Translations under genes and position numbers: made by a program
Shown: piece by piece, positions 37,431-50,045 of the stretch
Layout: each line of letters opens with the position of its first letter
How positions within the stretch are numbered: position 1 is the stretch's first letter
Assembly (NCBI GenBank): GCA_037013495.1
Contig: CM072806.1
Coordinates: 27,592,001 to 27,656,000, forward strand
Direction of reading: 5' to 3'
Origin: Hippophae tibetana
Lineage: Eukaryota > Streptophyta > Magnoliopsida > Rosales > Elaeagnaceae
Length of the DNA: 64,000 bases
The notes under the pieces: generated by a model
What the model was told of the DNA's origin: nothing
Seen by the model: only the letters and a program-made list of their open reading frames with translations
The model's database searches: none

Positions 37431-40231
37431 CTAAGTGCACAAATCACCTACATTAAGTGACAACTATACTTATAAGGTTGGTTTCTTAAGGAATGATAGT
37501 GGTTTTAGATAAAGTTTTTACTTTTCTTAAAAACTTAAACAAACTAGAAATGGAAAATAAAACCTAAATACTCTATCATAGTGATTTGGTTTTAAAATCT
37601 TAAAACAATAACAAATTATTGAATATAGACTCAATTCAAAACAAAATCAAGACAAACAACAAAATCAATGGAGGATTTATGAAACTTTTAGCTAGTTAAC
37701 CATGCTTGAGCCGAAAGATTCATGTGAATTAAAATGAACGAACATTTAAAATCAGATTATGGGTTTTTCCTTTAAAATGCAAAAACTCGTATGATTGAGA
37801 TTATTTTATCTATTAATCAACCAATTAATTTCCTATGATCAGGACGATTAAATGATAGATTAAATTATGCTAAAGGAAAATACAACCGTTTAAATCAATA
37901 CAATAGTCAAGTCAACAATTTAAACTCTTGTTCAAGTTATCCAAATTAGATGTAGATGACGCATCTAAAACCTAATTCTCAAATTTTCAATCTTGTAAGT
38001 CCCGTTGTACTCGAGTCTATGTGTTGGCTTCCCATGAACAAAACACAGTGTCTATTTTAATTAGTATTTTTATCTTTCTCTATGTAAGTTTGGTTACTGT
38101 GGATCAATAATTCACACATGCATATAGTTAGGTACACTTTGTATGTGAGCATGGTTACACACACTATATGGTTTTTTTCATAGTGTCCATGCTTGGTAGA
38201 GTGTTTTTTTGGTAGACGAGCTGACATTTTTACTATTTTTTTTGGCATGTTTTGGTTTCAGGTATTTATGGATAATACTCGATATTTTTGGAAACAAAAA
38301 ATGAAACTTTTTATCACCTCGCCACTAAGCTTGCCACCAATAATTCCACCACCCTTGGTGAGGTGGTTGGCGAGATGGCCAGTGAAATGGAAAAACTGAG
38401 CCCTATAAATATCCCACTCATTTCTCTCTTCTTTACCCCTTGTTCAAAAGCTGAAGTTCTACCAAAAGACACATTGAGATTTATATCTGATTTTGAAATT
38501 ATTTTAGAGAGCTTATATTTGAGAATGGATCATTTTTGAGAGTTTAATAATCAAATCATAATATGTGTAAGTATGTTGTTTGACTATGTGTCTCCCGTAT
38601 ACGATTTGATATTAGTAGTGGACTATGTGTGCTATGAGGTTATGAGTTGATACACTTATTATTACTAATCATTGGTTTCCAATCACACATTATTGAGTGG
38701 TGTTGGATATAGAGGATAACCGGGTTCAATTGTTGAACCAAATATTTATGGGAGCAGCAACTGAAGGGTAATAATAGGTTGTTTGGGCAGAGGTCCTGAC
38801 TGATAGAGATAATAGTGGTTTTACTATCTACTAGTATTGTAACCTGTTTACTGTTTAATGAATTGTTTTCTGTTGATTGGTTACCTTAAGCAACCCGAGG
38901 ATTTTCTCTTATAGATACAATCTCTATATGGCCTGTTATATCAATTATTTGAGTTTGTGTTAATACAATCCAAGTTTAAGGTGTGTATGTTTCAACATAC
39001 TTTGAACTTAAACTTTAATTAGAAAGCATTTTTTATTTACTTGCCTTTCGTTTGACATATAATATTTGCTATTAAAGTTTTTTGCTTATCATATTCTATT
39101 GTTCATGCTTTTATTGTGTGAACTATATTAGTGTTATATGTTATGTTCCTTGTGAGTTAGGATTGAGTCCTTTAGTAATATGTATCTTCTTATCTTGGTT
39201 GTATAACTATTTGTGGACTCTTTCAAATCTATTCATGAAGAATAAATGGTAAATAAATTATTCATAAATAAATCTTCTAATGGCTATTGAATCAAGAAAT
39301 AATATTTATTTGATTAATTATAAAATATTCACTTAAATAATCTAAACAATCATGGTGACAAAACAAAATTCTTATATTTACAATTAGCCAGACAAACTTA
39401 GATTAAAATCCACGATAAAATAAAAGTAAGCATACATCCAAGAAAATAAGGAGAAGATTTATCTAGAAATAAAAAAATATCCTACTTATATCTAAATACC
39501 AAAAATGGATGGATGATATCTCCTACTCCAAAAGTGTGTAATCTTGATCTTCAAATGGCTTTTGAATCTTTAAAAATCTTGTCCTCATCTTGGATATTGA
39601 AAACTCCAAAAAGTTGCCTTTGATTTGTTTTTAAGTCTAATATATATTATGTATATGAATTTCTATCACCTAATTAGCTAATGTAACTATTTATAAGAAA
39701 AAAAAATAGTGTTTAGCAATCGAAATCCTAGAATTAGTACCTATGCCATGGCATGCTATTTTTCTCAATGTTGCATATGACTCAAACTCACTCATATAGT
39801 GAAATGAGAGACGATTGTGCAATGGTACACATTTTCTTCTGGCTCAGAATGAAATGTTTAATGGCCTAAACTAGAAAATCCTAAGAATTGACAGCCGCAA
39901 CACACTTATTCTTTCCATACGGTGTGTAATGTTTATCTTGACTTTGCTTGCATCCCTTATGTAGTGGTTGATTCTTGATGTAAGGCTTACATTCTTTTGT
40001 CTCTTTCACTCTTAGGGTGCTATTTGAGTGCTCTAAGTATTGTGTCTTCATATGTTGTCATTATTTATCTCTTTTGAAGCTAAAAACATTTGAAATACAT
40101 TAAAACATACACATGCTTCCAAAAAGATAGATTTACATAAATAATCAAATAAAAATGCTATAATCAAACCTATTCAATCCAAATAAGCACATTAAAATCA
40201 TGGAATATGAATTCTTTTCAAGAACTCTTCA
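37431..40231 (-). repeat. D2 3' LTR, split by a copia solo LTR
   Basis: Reads on the minus strand from TGAAGAGTTC at 40231, preceded by AAGAAGTTGGTTGAAGG (purine-tract position, minus strand), through GCCATGGCATG near 39750. It is interrupted by the insertion 37994-39225 and continues to about 37431. The join CCTAATTCTCAAATTTTC / CTATTCATGAAG matches uninterrupted D1 LTR sequence near 16760-16800. Left end approximate. Confidence 0.65.
37994..39225 (+). mobile_element. Solo LTR of the C-family copia, 1232 bp, perfect duplication AATCT
   Basis: Starts TGTAAGTCCCGTTG and ends GGACTCTTTCA, flanked by AATCT at 37989-37993 and 39226-39230. Homologous in reverse complement to 24447-25544 and 42670-43904. 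Neither a primer site nor internal sequence follows, so it is a recombination product. Small open frames inside it (38193-38539) are not conserved. Confidence 0.92.
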
Positions 40232-42200
40232 TAACCTTCAACCAACTTCTTGCTAGTCTCTAACAAGTGAAGTATTCTAAAAACCTAAAAGAAAACATGA
40301 ATAACTAAAATATACTATTCTAAATCACTTTGTTAGATTGACATAGTTGTAGTTAGCATATGTAATAAGTCTTTAAACCCCTACATAACCCTAGTGGATG
40401 AATTAAATTCTTGTGAAGGCTTCCAATGATGATACCCATAAGTATCCTAATATGAAAAATTAAAAATAAAAAGAGTAATAACAAAACTACAAACTTAAAT
40501 CAACAAATATTCTCATGCTTTAGTTACTTTTTAGTTCATAATTTAAGACTTAAGCTTGTGTTAAGAATCCAAATTCACTTTGACTCTATTCCTCATAAGA
40601 TATACTCTTAATATCATAATAATCCTATGGGTTCAAGTTCTCAACATAGTATATGTGAACATAAGTTATGCAAGCAATAAAGCAAAAAGGTTCGCACATG
40701 TTTATAAACTAGAGAAATCCCAAATTTGTATAATATAAATCTCATGAAATGAATCAAATGCTAGGATTATGAAGACATCATACTACTACTACAATACTTT
40801 AGTCAAAATCATTAAGCAAAAATATCAAGTGTATGCTTGAAGATGAATGAAAATGCTTTTGACTTCAAGGGGTTCTTTGGTATTTTTTGGTAATCACCAT
40901 CTCACTACTTCCAAGAATTTAGGGTCATAGTATTTAGTTATACTACTTTTTTCTTTTTTTATTCCTTTTTCTTTCTTTCTTTCTCATCTCTTTTTAGAGA
41001 ACAAAACCATGTATATATATATATGTATTATTATGAGTGGCTAATATTACTTCTTCTTCTATATATACATATATATATATATATTAACTATAAGTCAAGC
41101 ATGAAATGAAGATAGGCACACATTTTCAATTACTACTTGAATCATTCAATCAAAGAATGAAAATACGTAAATGATACTCATTAGATGTTTAAAATCCTAA
41201 CATTTAATGCAAAATCTATAAATATCATCTAACAATTTAAAATAATAGGAAAAGTATTAAAAAAGTAGAATAAATATTATCACTTAGAATTAAATAATAT
41301 TTGCCCAATAATCTCACAAGGTAGTTTCCACTATTTGATTCATATACACCAAATTTGGGTTCATCTCAGTTTTGACATCTAAGCATGAAACATAAACTAT
41401 GATTAGAACTAACTCTTACAATAATCCTTGAAAATGTTTAAGACATCAAATAAAAATAAAAAGACTTAATTAATCACCTTAAATTAACAAAAAGCATGAT
41501 AGTTTTTTTAATTGTTTTAATTGGACCAAAATCTCCCTAATCAACCAAACAATAGCTAACAAATGCTTGAGAAAATTTTAAATCCATAATTTGATAAAAA
41601 CAATTTCCTCACCCCAACCAAGAATCTACATTATCCCTAGTGTTCAAATTTAAATTAATGAAAAATAAGAAAGAGAGAAGAAAAGTTACTAAGTTATAAT
41701 AGAACAATATGATTAAGCATGGTGGTACGTTGACTACTCTTGTTGCAACCATAATTTAAATCAACTTCTATCACATAGAGAATCACTATGTACTTTTTAT
41801 GAATCACATATTACCAAGCCGTTATTAAATTTACAATTCTAAATAACATAAAAAATGTTTACAATAAAAAAAATAAAATGCATCAAACCTAAAACAAAAG
41901 AAAACATAATTTAAAAAATAAATATAAATATATAAAGAAAAGCTAGAAAAAAGGTGGAGCTCAATTATCCATGTCATCTGGTTCGTCTCATACTCGGGTA
42001 CATATTCAGGAAGCCTATAGACAAAATCATAACCAAGAGGCTTATGCATTCCCCTAACTTAAGTGTAGTCGATTCCAAACTTGGACTATTGTAATCATTG
42101 AATCTTATGGAGAGATTTCATGTATTCACCTTGAAAATGCATATGCTCATTTATCCATTCCGTTTGTTGGCTTTGGTAATCTTTCATATAATCAACATCT
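40232..42200 (-). other. D2 3' internal non-coding region
   Basis: Co-linear with D1 32171-34100; includes the tract CCCCAACCAAGAATCTACAT (41612-41631). TA-rich microsatellites lie at 41011-41035 and 41062-41086. No gene. Confidence 0.7.
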
Positions 42201-42669
42201 TCTTGTAACTTTAGAACTTGGTCTTTGATTGAAGTTTTGGAAATTTCATCTCAGCTTTAGCACAATGGGCTACGATGAGAAGAAATAACTTAATTGGTGA
42301 TTATTTGTGGATAGTTTGATCCTCTTGTTTTATTATTGTCAAATTTGGTGGATATAATAGCATACAATAATATAGCCCTTTCTGTGTCTCCCATTGGAAA
42401 TATCCCACTTACCCCCTCCACAGTTAAGGCTTTCATTACTTCATCATATTCCACATTTTCCAAATAATCCATATCCCCATGGCCAACATCCCTCATTCCA
42501 AAGAAGAAATTTATACCAAAATGGCTAAATGGGACAAACACACCTCCTACCATTACTTAATTGTTTATAGCATTAGGACTATTAGCATAAAATTCATGTA
42601 CTATTGACATAACATAAGCCTATGGGTTCTAAAAGAACCATCTCTAACCAAAGGCTGCTATTTTATAAG
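42201..42669 (-). pseudogene. D2 env-like ORF fragment (PF20167-like)
   Basis: A minus-strand open frame at 42553-42290 reads VFVPFSHFGINFFFGMRDVG, then DYLENVEYDEVMKALTVEG, closely following the family pattern VRGV.V.F....IN..FG. then DYeE...-vlr-LtveG. It corresponds to the D1 relic at about 36500-36050 (which shares the ACCATTGCC / ACCATTACT words upstream) but is better preserved. The N-terminal part is missing because a copia element (42670-48512) is inserted here; its other half was not found beyond that element. Function unknown; env-like by position. Confidence 0.72.
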
Positions 42670-43904
42670 AGAAAGAGTCCAAGACTGTGTACACAACTAT
42701 GGTAAGGAGATACTAACTCCTTAAGGACTTGTACCAAACTTGCAAACAATAGAAAGATAAATACTTAATAGATAATCATAGTAGTAGTATACAAAACTTC
42801 TAGACACATAATATTATAAAGTAGATATAATATTCAAAACTCAGAAGGCAGGTAATAAATAAAGAAAGCTTTCTAATTAGAGTTTAAACCTTAGTATGTT
42901 GTAATGTACACAATTGAAACTCAGATTGTACTAGCCAAACACTAGAGTATGCAGAACACAATTTGTAATGAGATAAACCCACATAGAACACCTATCTCTA
43001 TGGTAAAATTCACTAAGCAATAAAAAAATACAACTCTAACATAAATACAACCACAAATACCTCTCTCAATTAGGACCTATATCCATACTACTTATTGCTT
43101 TCCTCATTGCATACCTTTATAATGACTTGTTCCAACACACAAACATAGCACTCCTTCAAATCCAACACTACTCAATGTAGTGTAATCAATAACCAAAGAT
43201 CGGTAAAGTGTAATGGAAAGTGAACAAACAATTATGGGAACTACCCTTAGCCATGAACCATCAATAACCAATATGGGAAACACATTCAACCACGTAAATG
43301 TTAATATGAAAACACATTCAATCAGTTACCTTAAATTTTCAATATGAGAAACACATTGAACACTGAAACACACTATTTTACCCACATAGATATAACACAA
43401 ATACTAAAATACACTCAAATAAATTTTTAAGACAAAATAAATTTTAAGAAATATTTTTGACAGAGTTTTGGTGCATAAAATATGGGTGAGAAGAGACAAA
43501 AAAGGATATTTATAGAAGAAACTAGCCATGAATGACTACTCTCGTGTGACCACCTCCCCAAGGGTACAATTAAGGGTCTGATGAAGCTCTTGTTAAGGAC
43601 CTCATTAAGGTGCAAAAAATTTCAATTTTTCAATTCAAAAATCATCAAGTAATTTTCATAAACACTAGCGCCCAAAATGTAACAAAAACTGCCACTAACA
43701 ACCTAACATGCATATTAAGAAAGAAACCTCATGGTGTGTGTATAAAATGATTTTAGTCACAGTGTACCAAATTATGTGTGTGTGTATTACTGATCTATAG
43801 TAACCAATCTTACATAGAGGAAGATTAGAACACTAAGTAAAATAAAAGATTGTGTTTTGCATATAGGAATCCAACATAGACACAAATGACTATCGGACTT
43901 ACCA
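42670..43904 (-). repeat. 3' LTR of copia C2
   Basis: 1235 bp; the outer end (minus strand) is TGGTAAGTCCGATAG directly after the purine tract, the inner end AAAGAGTC matches TGAAAGAGTC at 24447. Length nearly equals the solo LTR at 37994 (1232 bp). Confidence 0.85.
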
Positions 43905-43916
43905 TCTCCCCCTTTG
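43905..43916 (-). other. Polypurine tract of C2
   Basis: On the minus strand CAAAGGGGGAGA ends exactly at the LTR start; the site where plus-strand DNA synthesis begins in LTR elements. Confidence 0.85.
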
Positions 43917-45037
43917 GCTTTTCATATGAAAATACTACACAAATAAGTACATATGTACATCAATCATGAGATTATTATGAAGGTGACTTAAAGATGTTTT
44001 TTCCCATGAACAATATATCGATGCACACCCAACACACAAAAAACACACATACTTCAAGTGCATCGATCGTGTGCACTCTATCCATCTTCTTGATAAACTC
44101 ATCTACACTCCAACAAGTTGAAAATGCAAAGGTCTCAACACAATTACAGACAGTACATCCGAAGCTCAAAAGACATCAATCTACACCTGAACTTTCACAC
44201 ACGAAAGAAACATACACCTCGTGAACATATTATGTAGAAACATCATGTATAATATCTAAATACTATCATATTACCCTTACACACTGATAGGATAAACATA
44301 TAAAATGATGCAACATAAACATATGAAACATACATAGCTCCCTTTGACTTCATGCAACACTACGCCTGAGAAGAAGGGCTCTAGATCCTATAGGTCAAGG
44401 TTTGTGACTGAGACAGAAGATAAAGGAGAGCCATGAATAGGTGATGGTACAACGATGAAAAAAGTCACCATAGACTAAGCAAATGCTAGAAATCTTTGCA
44501 TATCTATGAAATTATAGTTAAAAAAAATCTTTTGAAGATTATTCATTACCTCTAGAGACTCATCACTAAAAGGAATAGAAGTAGGTGGAGTAGAAGAAAA
44601 ATGAATGGAGTTACAATGCTGGTTTGAGCAGCATTCCAAGAAGAAGAAGATAAAGGGGAACTGATGAATGCTATGAGCCATACCTAGAAGGGAATAATGA
44701 AAGAAAAAGAGTAACTTTATTAGGACATGAAAAAGGGATATTATGAAAAATGAAGGAACACCACCTGGAAATCAAAGAGGGATAGTGGAGCAAAGACTAA
44801 GGAGGAGAAATCTGACAAAAATGATGATCCTATAAATCATGTCAGTAAGATCTATAGTTTCATCATTTAGAATACTGCAAAGGAAGTGTACTCTATATGG
44901 AGTGACAATATAGTGATGAGATTTCAACCATTATAAGTGTGACCAAGCTTAACCAATTGATTATCCATCTCAACTAAGTTACATTCTTTCATGACTCATA
45001 TTCATTAGGAAGATAAGTAGAAGTTATATTTTCAAAT
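43917..45037 (-). other. C2 non-coding part downstream of the env-like ORF
   Basis: No recognised gene. Open frames on both strands near 43975-44224 overlap in antisense and show no known domain. Confidence 0.4.
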
Positions 45038-45439
45038 TCAAAAGGGATGATGGAGAAAAGAAGGGTCCTCAATATTAGGAAGAGATAAGAAACTAATAAT
45101 ATCATCTCTAGAAAGACAAACTCTATGCCCTCTGAAGACAATAAGGGTAGTTAAGTAGACAATAGAAGGTAGGGCATCATAGATCTCCCTAACAAAATTT
45201 TCATTATAAGAATAAGTAAGAGAGTAGAGAGAAATCCAAGATATGTAAGAAAAAAATTCCTTGATAGTTGGGAAGTTATGGATATTAATAGGATGCTTAT
45301 AGATAATGAGCATAATACTTATAGGGCCAGTAGGCTTAGATTGCTTTGACTTCTTTGCACTTTTGATACGTTTTTGAGGAATTTTTAGTAAGAAAGTGAG
45401 GCTAAATGGTATTGGTATAGTCAGAAGAGAATGAAACAA
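45038..45439 (-). CDS. C2 env-like ORF, PF20167-like, 133 codons open
   Basis: Uninterrupted minus-strand frame, the longest intact env-like reading frame in the window. A lysine-rich segment (residues 20-36) is followed by FFSYISWISLYSLT, ENFVREIYDALPSI, FRGHRVCLSRDDIISFLSLP. This follows the family pattern W.........VreFY..L......vRG..V....e.I...L.lP. It lies between gag and the 3' LTR of the pol-less copia C2, the position of the third ORF in SIRE-type elements. The real protein probably began upstream; the listed ATG is only the first Met in the open frame, and the frame stops well short of family length. The product is unknown; viral envelope function has not been shown for this family. 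Confidence 0.55.
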   Translation of the reverse strand: MFHSLLTIPIPFSLTFLLKIPQKRIKSAKKSKQSKPTGPISIMLIIYKHPINIHNFPTIKEFFSYISWISLYSLTYSYNENFVREIYDALPSIVYLTTLIVFRGHRVCLSRDDIISFLSLPNIEDPSFLHHPF

Positions 45440-46079
45440 TTATAAGGTGTGATAAAATAGGTACTCGAGGGTCAATCTATAGAGTCTAGTACACCTCATT
45501 GTGGTCCTCACCAACTTCCTCACTGGAGTGCTTAGTAAGCCACCTCAATGAGCATATAAAACTGGTTCAATAAGTCATCTGGGTGAGAAGTGTGGCAAGA
45601 TGCATAAAAAATATGCAAAAATTCATTGGAAGAGAGAAAAAGAGTGTCAAATTGTTAAACATAAATATTTTTTATTTTATAAAGCAAAAAAAAAGAGAAA
45701 AAAATAACACTAGAAAATAACATACAAAAAAAAGAGAAGTACACAAAACAAGTATAAAAGGACTATAGATCATGAGGAGAAAAGAAATAAACTACTAAAT
45801 TCCCATACAAATCATCAAGAAATACTGATCAAACAACATCCCTATGTTTAAAAAAATTGTGAGACGCAATTGAGTTAGGAAGTAATCTCTGTGTCATATG
45901 AGCATATAGAGTATATGGAACTCAAGGTTTGCTTTGTTTAGAAGTTATGGAAAAACATATTAATTAAATCATATAAATTAAGCTAGGAAAACATTTTGAT
46001 GAAGATTTGTTTCATTTTGCATTATGCTTGATATGCATAATACATTCAGCATCTAGATGCTTAGATGAGCCACGATAGC
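45440..46079 (-). other. C2 spacer between gag and the env-like ORF
   Basis: No integrase or polymerase motif in any minus-strand frame. The part near 45880-45930 is homologous to 21880-21900 in C1, showing that both copies share the same post-gag sequence. Confidence 0.5.
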
Positions 46080-48384
46080 TACATCCTAACATAGAAGATA
46101 AAGGTGAGCAAGGTGGAGAACTCCTAGATGTATTTTCCAAGTATCTATGACACTACCTAGCAATGTGGCCACCAGTGCCACAAAGGTAACACAAACAAGC
46201 AGAGGAGTTAGAGAACTATGTATTTGACTTTGAAGAGTAGTATGTGGAGGATAAGAAGAAGAAGTTCTCACATTAACTAGCATATGAGGATGATAAGTTA
46301 ATTTCACATAATTAGGTGTCAAATTTCCATGTTGAACACAATTGTGACACTTAAGAGAAACAATAGCTAAGGGTAATAGACCACTACTAGAGTGTCAGAA
46401 AGAACTAGCCTTAGGTGTGAGGCTCACCTTACTAGAGGAAATAGGTTGGGATGTAATAACGCACTTACCTATTGGGGTAGTAATAACGAATTAAACATTG
46501 ATTCTTGAGTGATTGCCTCACCAAATTTTTGTCCTATCGTTATTGAAGTAGATACCTCATCATCATACCCAATACCATGTTTATCACCAAAATAATTGGT
46601 GCTATTGATGATTTCGTATAACTTCTAAGAACCCATCATTAATTTGTTGACTGTGGGAGAAGACTGAGCAAACTCCTTCTCACTCTCACCAATCTTATTC
46701 TTTAAAGCTTTAATGAAATCTTCCTTTTCTTTAAGGAAAGATTCCAATTAGTCCACATAATTTTTGAGGATTCTAACTCTCTCATGCAATTGTTCCACTT
46801 CAACATCTTTTTTAGTGAGAGTATAAGCTAGATACTCGTTGGAACTTTCAAGGATAATTTTATGCTTCTTCAATTGAACGATTTCAACAATCTGGTCAAA
46901 CAAGGGATCAAGATAAACATACAAAAGAGTTATATTACTAGAAGTGGAGCACTTTTTCTATTCCTTAAGTTTTTTCATCTTTTCATGATTTATGTTAAAC
47001 TTTTCTTACAAATAATAACATCTCTTTTGAATGACCTCACACCAGTAAGTGAGATCATGTTATTCGTTGTTTATTGAGGACTTCTTATCCTCAAGAGTAA
47101 CCTTCAAAGCTATTATTTTACGTTTTTTTCCTTTAGGCTCTCCAAAGTATTTTTCTTTGCTTTCTCTGATTTAATATGCTCTACAAGAGCACATTATAAG
47201 AATTGAGAAACTCATCTTGCTTATTTTCATCATCTTCAAACAGAACTTCTTGAGCATTTGAGGTGGTAGTGAGAGGATCTATGACATTACTTAAAGCCAA
47301 AAAGGCTAAAAAGTTGGTGTCTTCCCTATCATCAATGATAGTATTATACAAAATGGTAACCTCAAACTTCATAGCCCACTTATCCATGCATTTTTGTTTA
47401 GAAAAACATTTTGTAGCAATATGATTGGGCTTCCTACACTCAAAGCACTTGATTTTGTTAAGATGGATTTTTTTGGGTTTCTCAGCCTCATTTTCTAATT
47501 GTTCATAAATCTTTATCGATTTTGAGCCTTTAGTGCTCGAAATTTATCTTCCAACACCACCAAAAGAGGGTTTCTTTATCAAAAGAATCTAGTTACCCTT
47601 TTTGCAAGCAATGCCATTCCTTCTTCGTCAGGGTTAGAATCATCATCACTTAACATTATGGTGTTCACTTCTCTACTAGGACTACTACCTTTGGTTGTCT
47701 TGAGTGCCAGGATCTTTCCTTTTTAAGCAACAATTTGGTCTTGTCAAGCTAACAAGTGATAATCTTCTCAACTTGTAAATCACCAACCAACTCATTTACA
47801 GTGAGTTCACCAAGCTTGTACATTGATTTGATCATGGTTATTTGGCATGAAATCGATAAGAGAGACTAGTGATAATCTTCTCAATTTTCTTTTCCTTGCT
47901 AATCAGTCTACTCTAATTATACGAACAATTGACAATGTTGAAAACTGAGCATAGAACTTGTCAAACATTTCATCCTCTTGCATAATACAAAGTTCAAAGT
48001 CTTCATTCAACTTTAGAATTCTGGATCTCTTGACTATGGATATACCCTCATGAGTACTCTCCAAATTATCCCGTGCTTGCTTAGAGGTTATCAAAATTTG
48101 AATTCATTTGTATTCATCAAGTGTGATAGCCCTAATGATAGCATATAATCCCTTGCCATTCCATTTAGATACCTTGCTTTCCAATTTGTCAACTCAATCA
48201 TAAATTTAGGAATAAGAGTATTATCAAGAAGGATTTTGGTTAAACATGTCTAGCCATTCTCAACTAGAAACTAGACAAGATCTATAAGAGAGCACAAGAA
48301 GGGCCGCATTTGAGATTTCCAATATGCATAATTGAGCCCATTGAACAATGGAGACCTACTTATATTACCTCCTCCTGAGTCCAT
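46080..48384 (-). pseudogene. C2 gag (UBN2 type, CCHC knuckle)
   Basis: Minus strand from ATG at 48384: MDSGGGNISRSPLFNGLNYA then YWKSQMRPF, the canonical copia gag start. UBN2-type core ILKLNEDFELCIMQEDEMFD at about 48025-47965. Acidic linker DKWAMKFEV (47387 on). A CYLCGTGGHIAR zinc knuckle at about 46190-46155, with a stop just before its last Cys. Frameshifts and stops throughout. Equivalent to the C1 gag. The leader between primer site and ATG is about 75 bp. Confidence 0.82.
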
Positions 48385-48460
48385 CAGAGAGAAATGTGTG
48401 TATATGATAAGCAAGGTTAACGAATCAACACCAAAGAATTTAAGCCTAAAAAAGGTGTTC

Positions 48461-48476
48461 CAAATCTAATACCAAT
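48461..48476 (-). other. Primer binding site of C2, initiator-tRNA-Met type
   Basis: Minus strand ATTGGTATTAGATTTG against ATTGGTATCAGAGC; directly abuts the LTR remnant at 48477. Confidence 0.8.
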
Positions 48477-48512
48477 TGAAAAATTCCAAGATTGGGAACA
48501 CAACCCGAGGAA
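48477..48512 (-). repeat. Remnant (about 36 bp) of the C2 5' LTR
   Basis: Minus strand ends ...CAATCTTGGAATTTTTCA. The rest of the LTR is gone; a B-family LTR fragment begins at about 48513. Confidence 0.6.
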
Positions 48513-50045
48513 TCTTGTGGTTTTTAAATCATTCAACAAATTCTTTTAAAAACAAAATTAAATAACCTAAACATCCTATCACAATTATCTTTGGTTGAGT
48601 TTCTAAACAAATAACATAAACATAAATATAGATTCAAATAACATTCAAACAATTAAATATTTATCATGCACTGAAGAATTTATGGGATATATTAGTTAGT
48701 TAATCATACTTGTTTGATATTAAGTAGGATATTAAATATATGAATTGATATTATTGATTCTTTCTTATAGGTATGAAAATATCCTAAGACAGGGATCATT
48801 TTCTTTGTTAATTAAACTTTAACTTGTCATATTTGATTGGGCCGAGAATTTAAATATTAATTAAATTATGCTATTTTTCTAAGAAATTATTAAACCATTT
48901 AACTTGCCACATTTAGTTGGGTCGACAATTTAAACTTCATCAAGGTGTCTAAGTTAGGTTTATGATTTAAGTATCTGGAACTGACTTTCATATTTTAAAA
49001 CTATTATGAAGAATATGTCATCAATATATCTTCAATAATAATTCTTAGAAACATCTTTGACATAGAGCTCACTATAACTATACAATCGATATATATCAAA
49101 ATGCTTAAGAGCGCTACTCTAAATCAGATTCAGATAATTTAAATTCTAAATCTAACTCTCTTGTTTATTATGAAAAAACATTTGTCAATATATTTTTTCA
49201 TTTACAAACTTTGGTTTAACTCTTGATGATGAAATAAAACTTAATGCATTTTATAAAAATATTTAATCTACTTTAATATTTTACAAGCATAGCAACCTTA
49301 CTAATATCTCATACTATTAATACCTAGACATGCATAGTTTAATAAATGACCAATAAATTAAACATATAGCAAGTAAAACATTAACACTCAAATATTCTTG
49401 AAAAAATACACTTAAATATACCTTAACAAAATTCTTAGAATTTGTTTTGAAAAACCTCCAGATAGAATTGTTGTGTTATTTATCGAATTGAAGCTAAAAT
49501 CCATTACATGATCTAAATTTGTTCAACTCTTGAATAAGAGAAGAACTTTAAACTACTAAAAGAAAAGAAAAAGAACTTGGAGAGAAACTAAAAAAAAGGT
49601 TAAAGGAATGAGAATGGATATCTTTTTACAATAGAAATAGGGTCCTATTTATAGGGTGAGGAAAGGAGGAAAAAGTGAAATTTTTAACTTGGCATATGGG
49701 CATACATTTTATTCACACTACAACATACACATCATATACATAGTTTGAGTATGATCCACTCTTTTCACTTCATAGCACATAATTTTTTCACATTACGACC
49801 TACATCAAATCTGGGATGCATTTAATCTTTTCCTTTGGCCTTGTACCATAACCTACAATGTTTTAATGCCATGACATACTTCAAACTACATCACTTTAAA
49901 ACCCTAATTTCCATGTAATTTATTTTTCCAATTTTTAAACATTTGTAATGTTTTACAAATTTTTTCTTTTAATCTTCCAAGTTGTAATGGAGTGCTTCAA
50001 GTATTGCTATTCAAGTTGATTTATTTTAAAACAACAAGTACTGAA
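48513..50045 (-). repeat. B-family gypsy LTR fragment, inverted relative to 50698-52442
   Basis: Reverse-complement match along most of 50840-52340, for example TTGAATGATTTAAAA, GGATGTTCAGGTTATTTAA / GATGTTTAGGTTATTTAA and the CTTGAAGCACT block. Lacks roughly the first 150 and last 100 bp of the full LTR. Confidence 0.8.

Larger units (their letters stand above)
42670..48512 (-). mobile_element. SIRE-like copia C2: LTR, gag, env-like ORF, purine tract, LTR; pol absent
   Basis: In minus-strand order: remnant of the 5' LTR (48512-48477), initiator-Met-type primer site (48476-48461), gag (48384-about 46080), an env-like ORF (45439-45038), the purine tract AAAGGGGGAGA (43915-43905) and a complete 3' LTR (43904-42670). 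No integrase, reverse transcriptase or RNase H trace lies between gag and the env-like ORF; only about 640 bp separate them. Such an element could move only with pol supplied by a relative. Confidence 0.75.

Noticed and set aside
38193..38539. Two overlapping plus-strand open frames (68 and 83 codons)
   Set aside because: Inside a copia solo LTR; not conserved in the other three LTR copies.
43975..44224. Small open frames on both strands next to the C2 purine tract
   Set aside because: Mutually antisense, no motif, low-complexity ACAC content.
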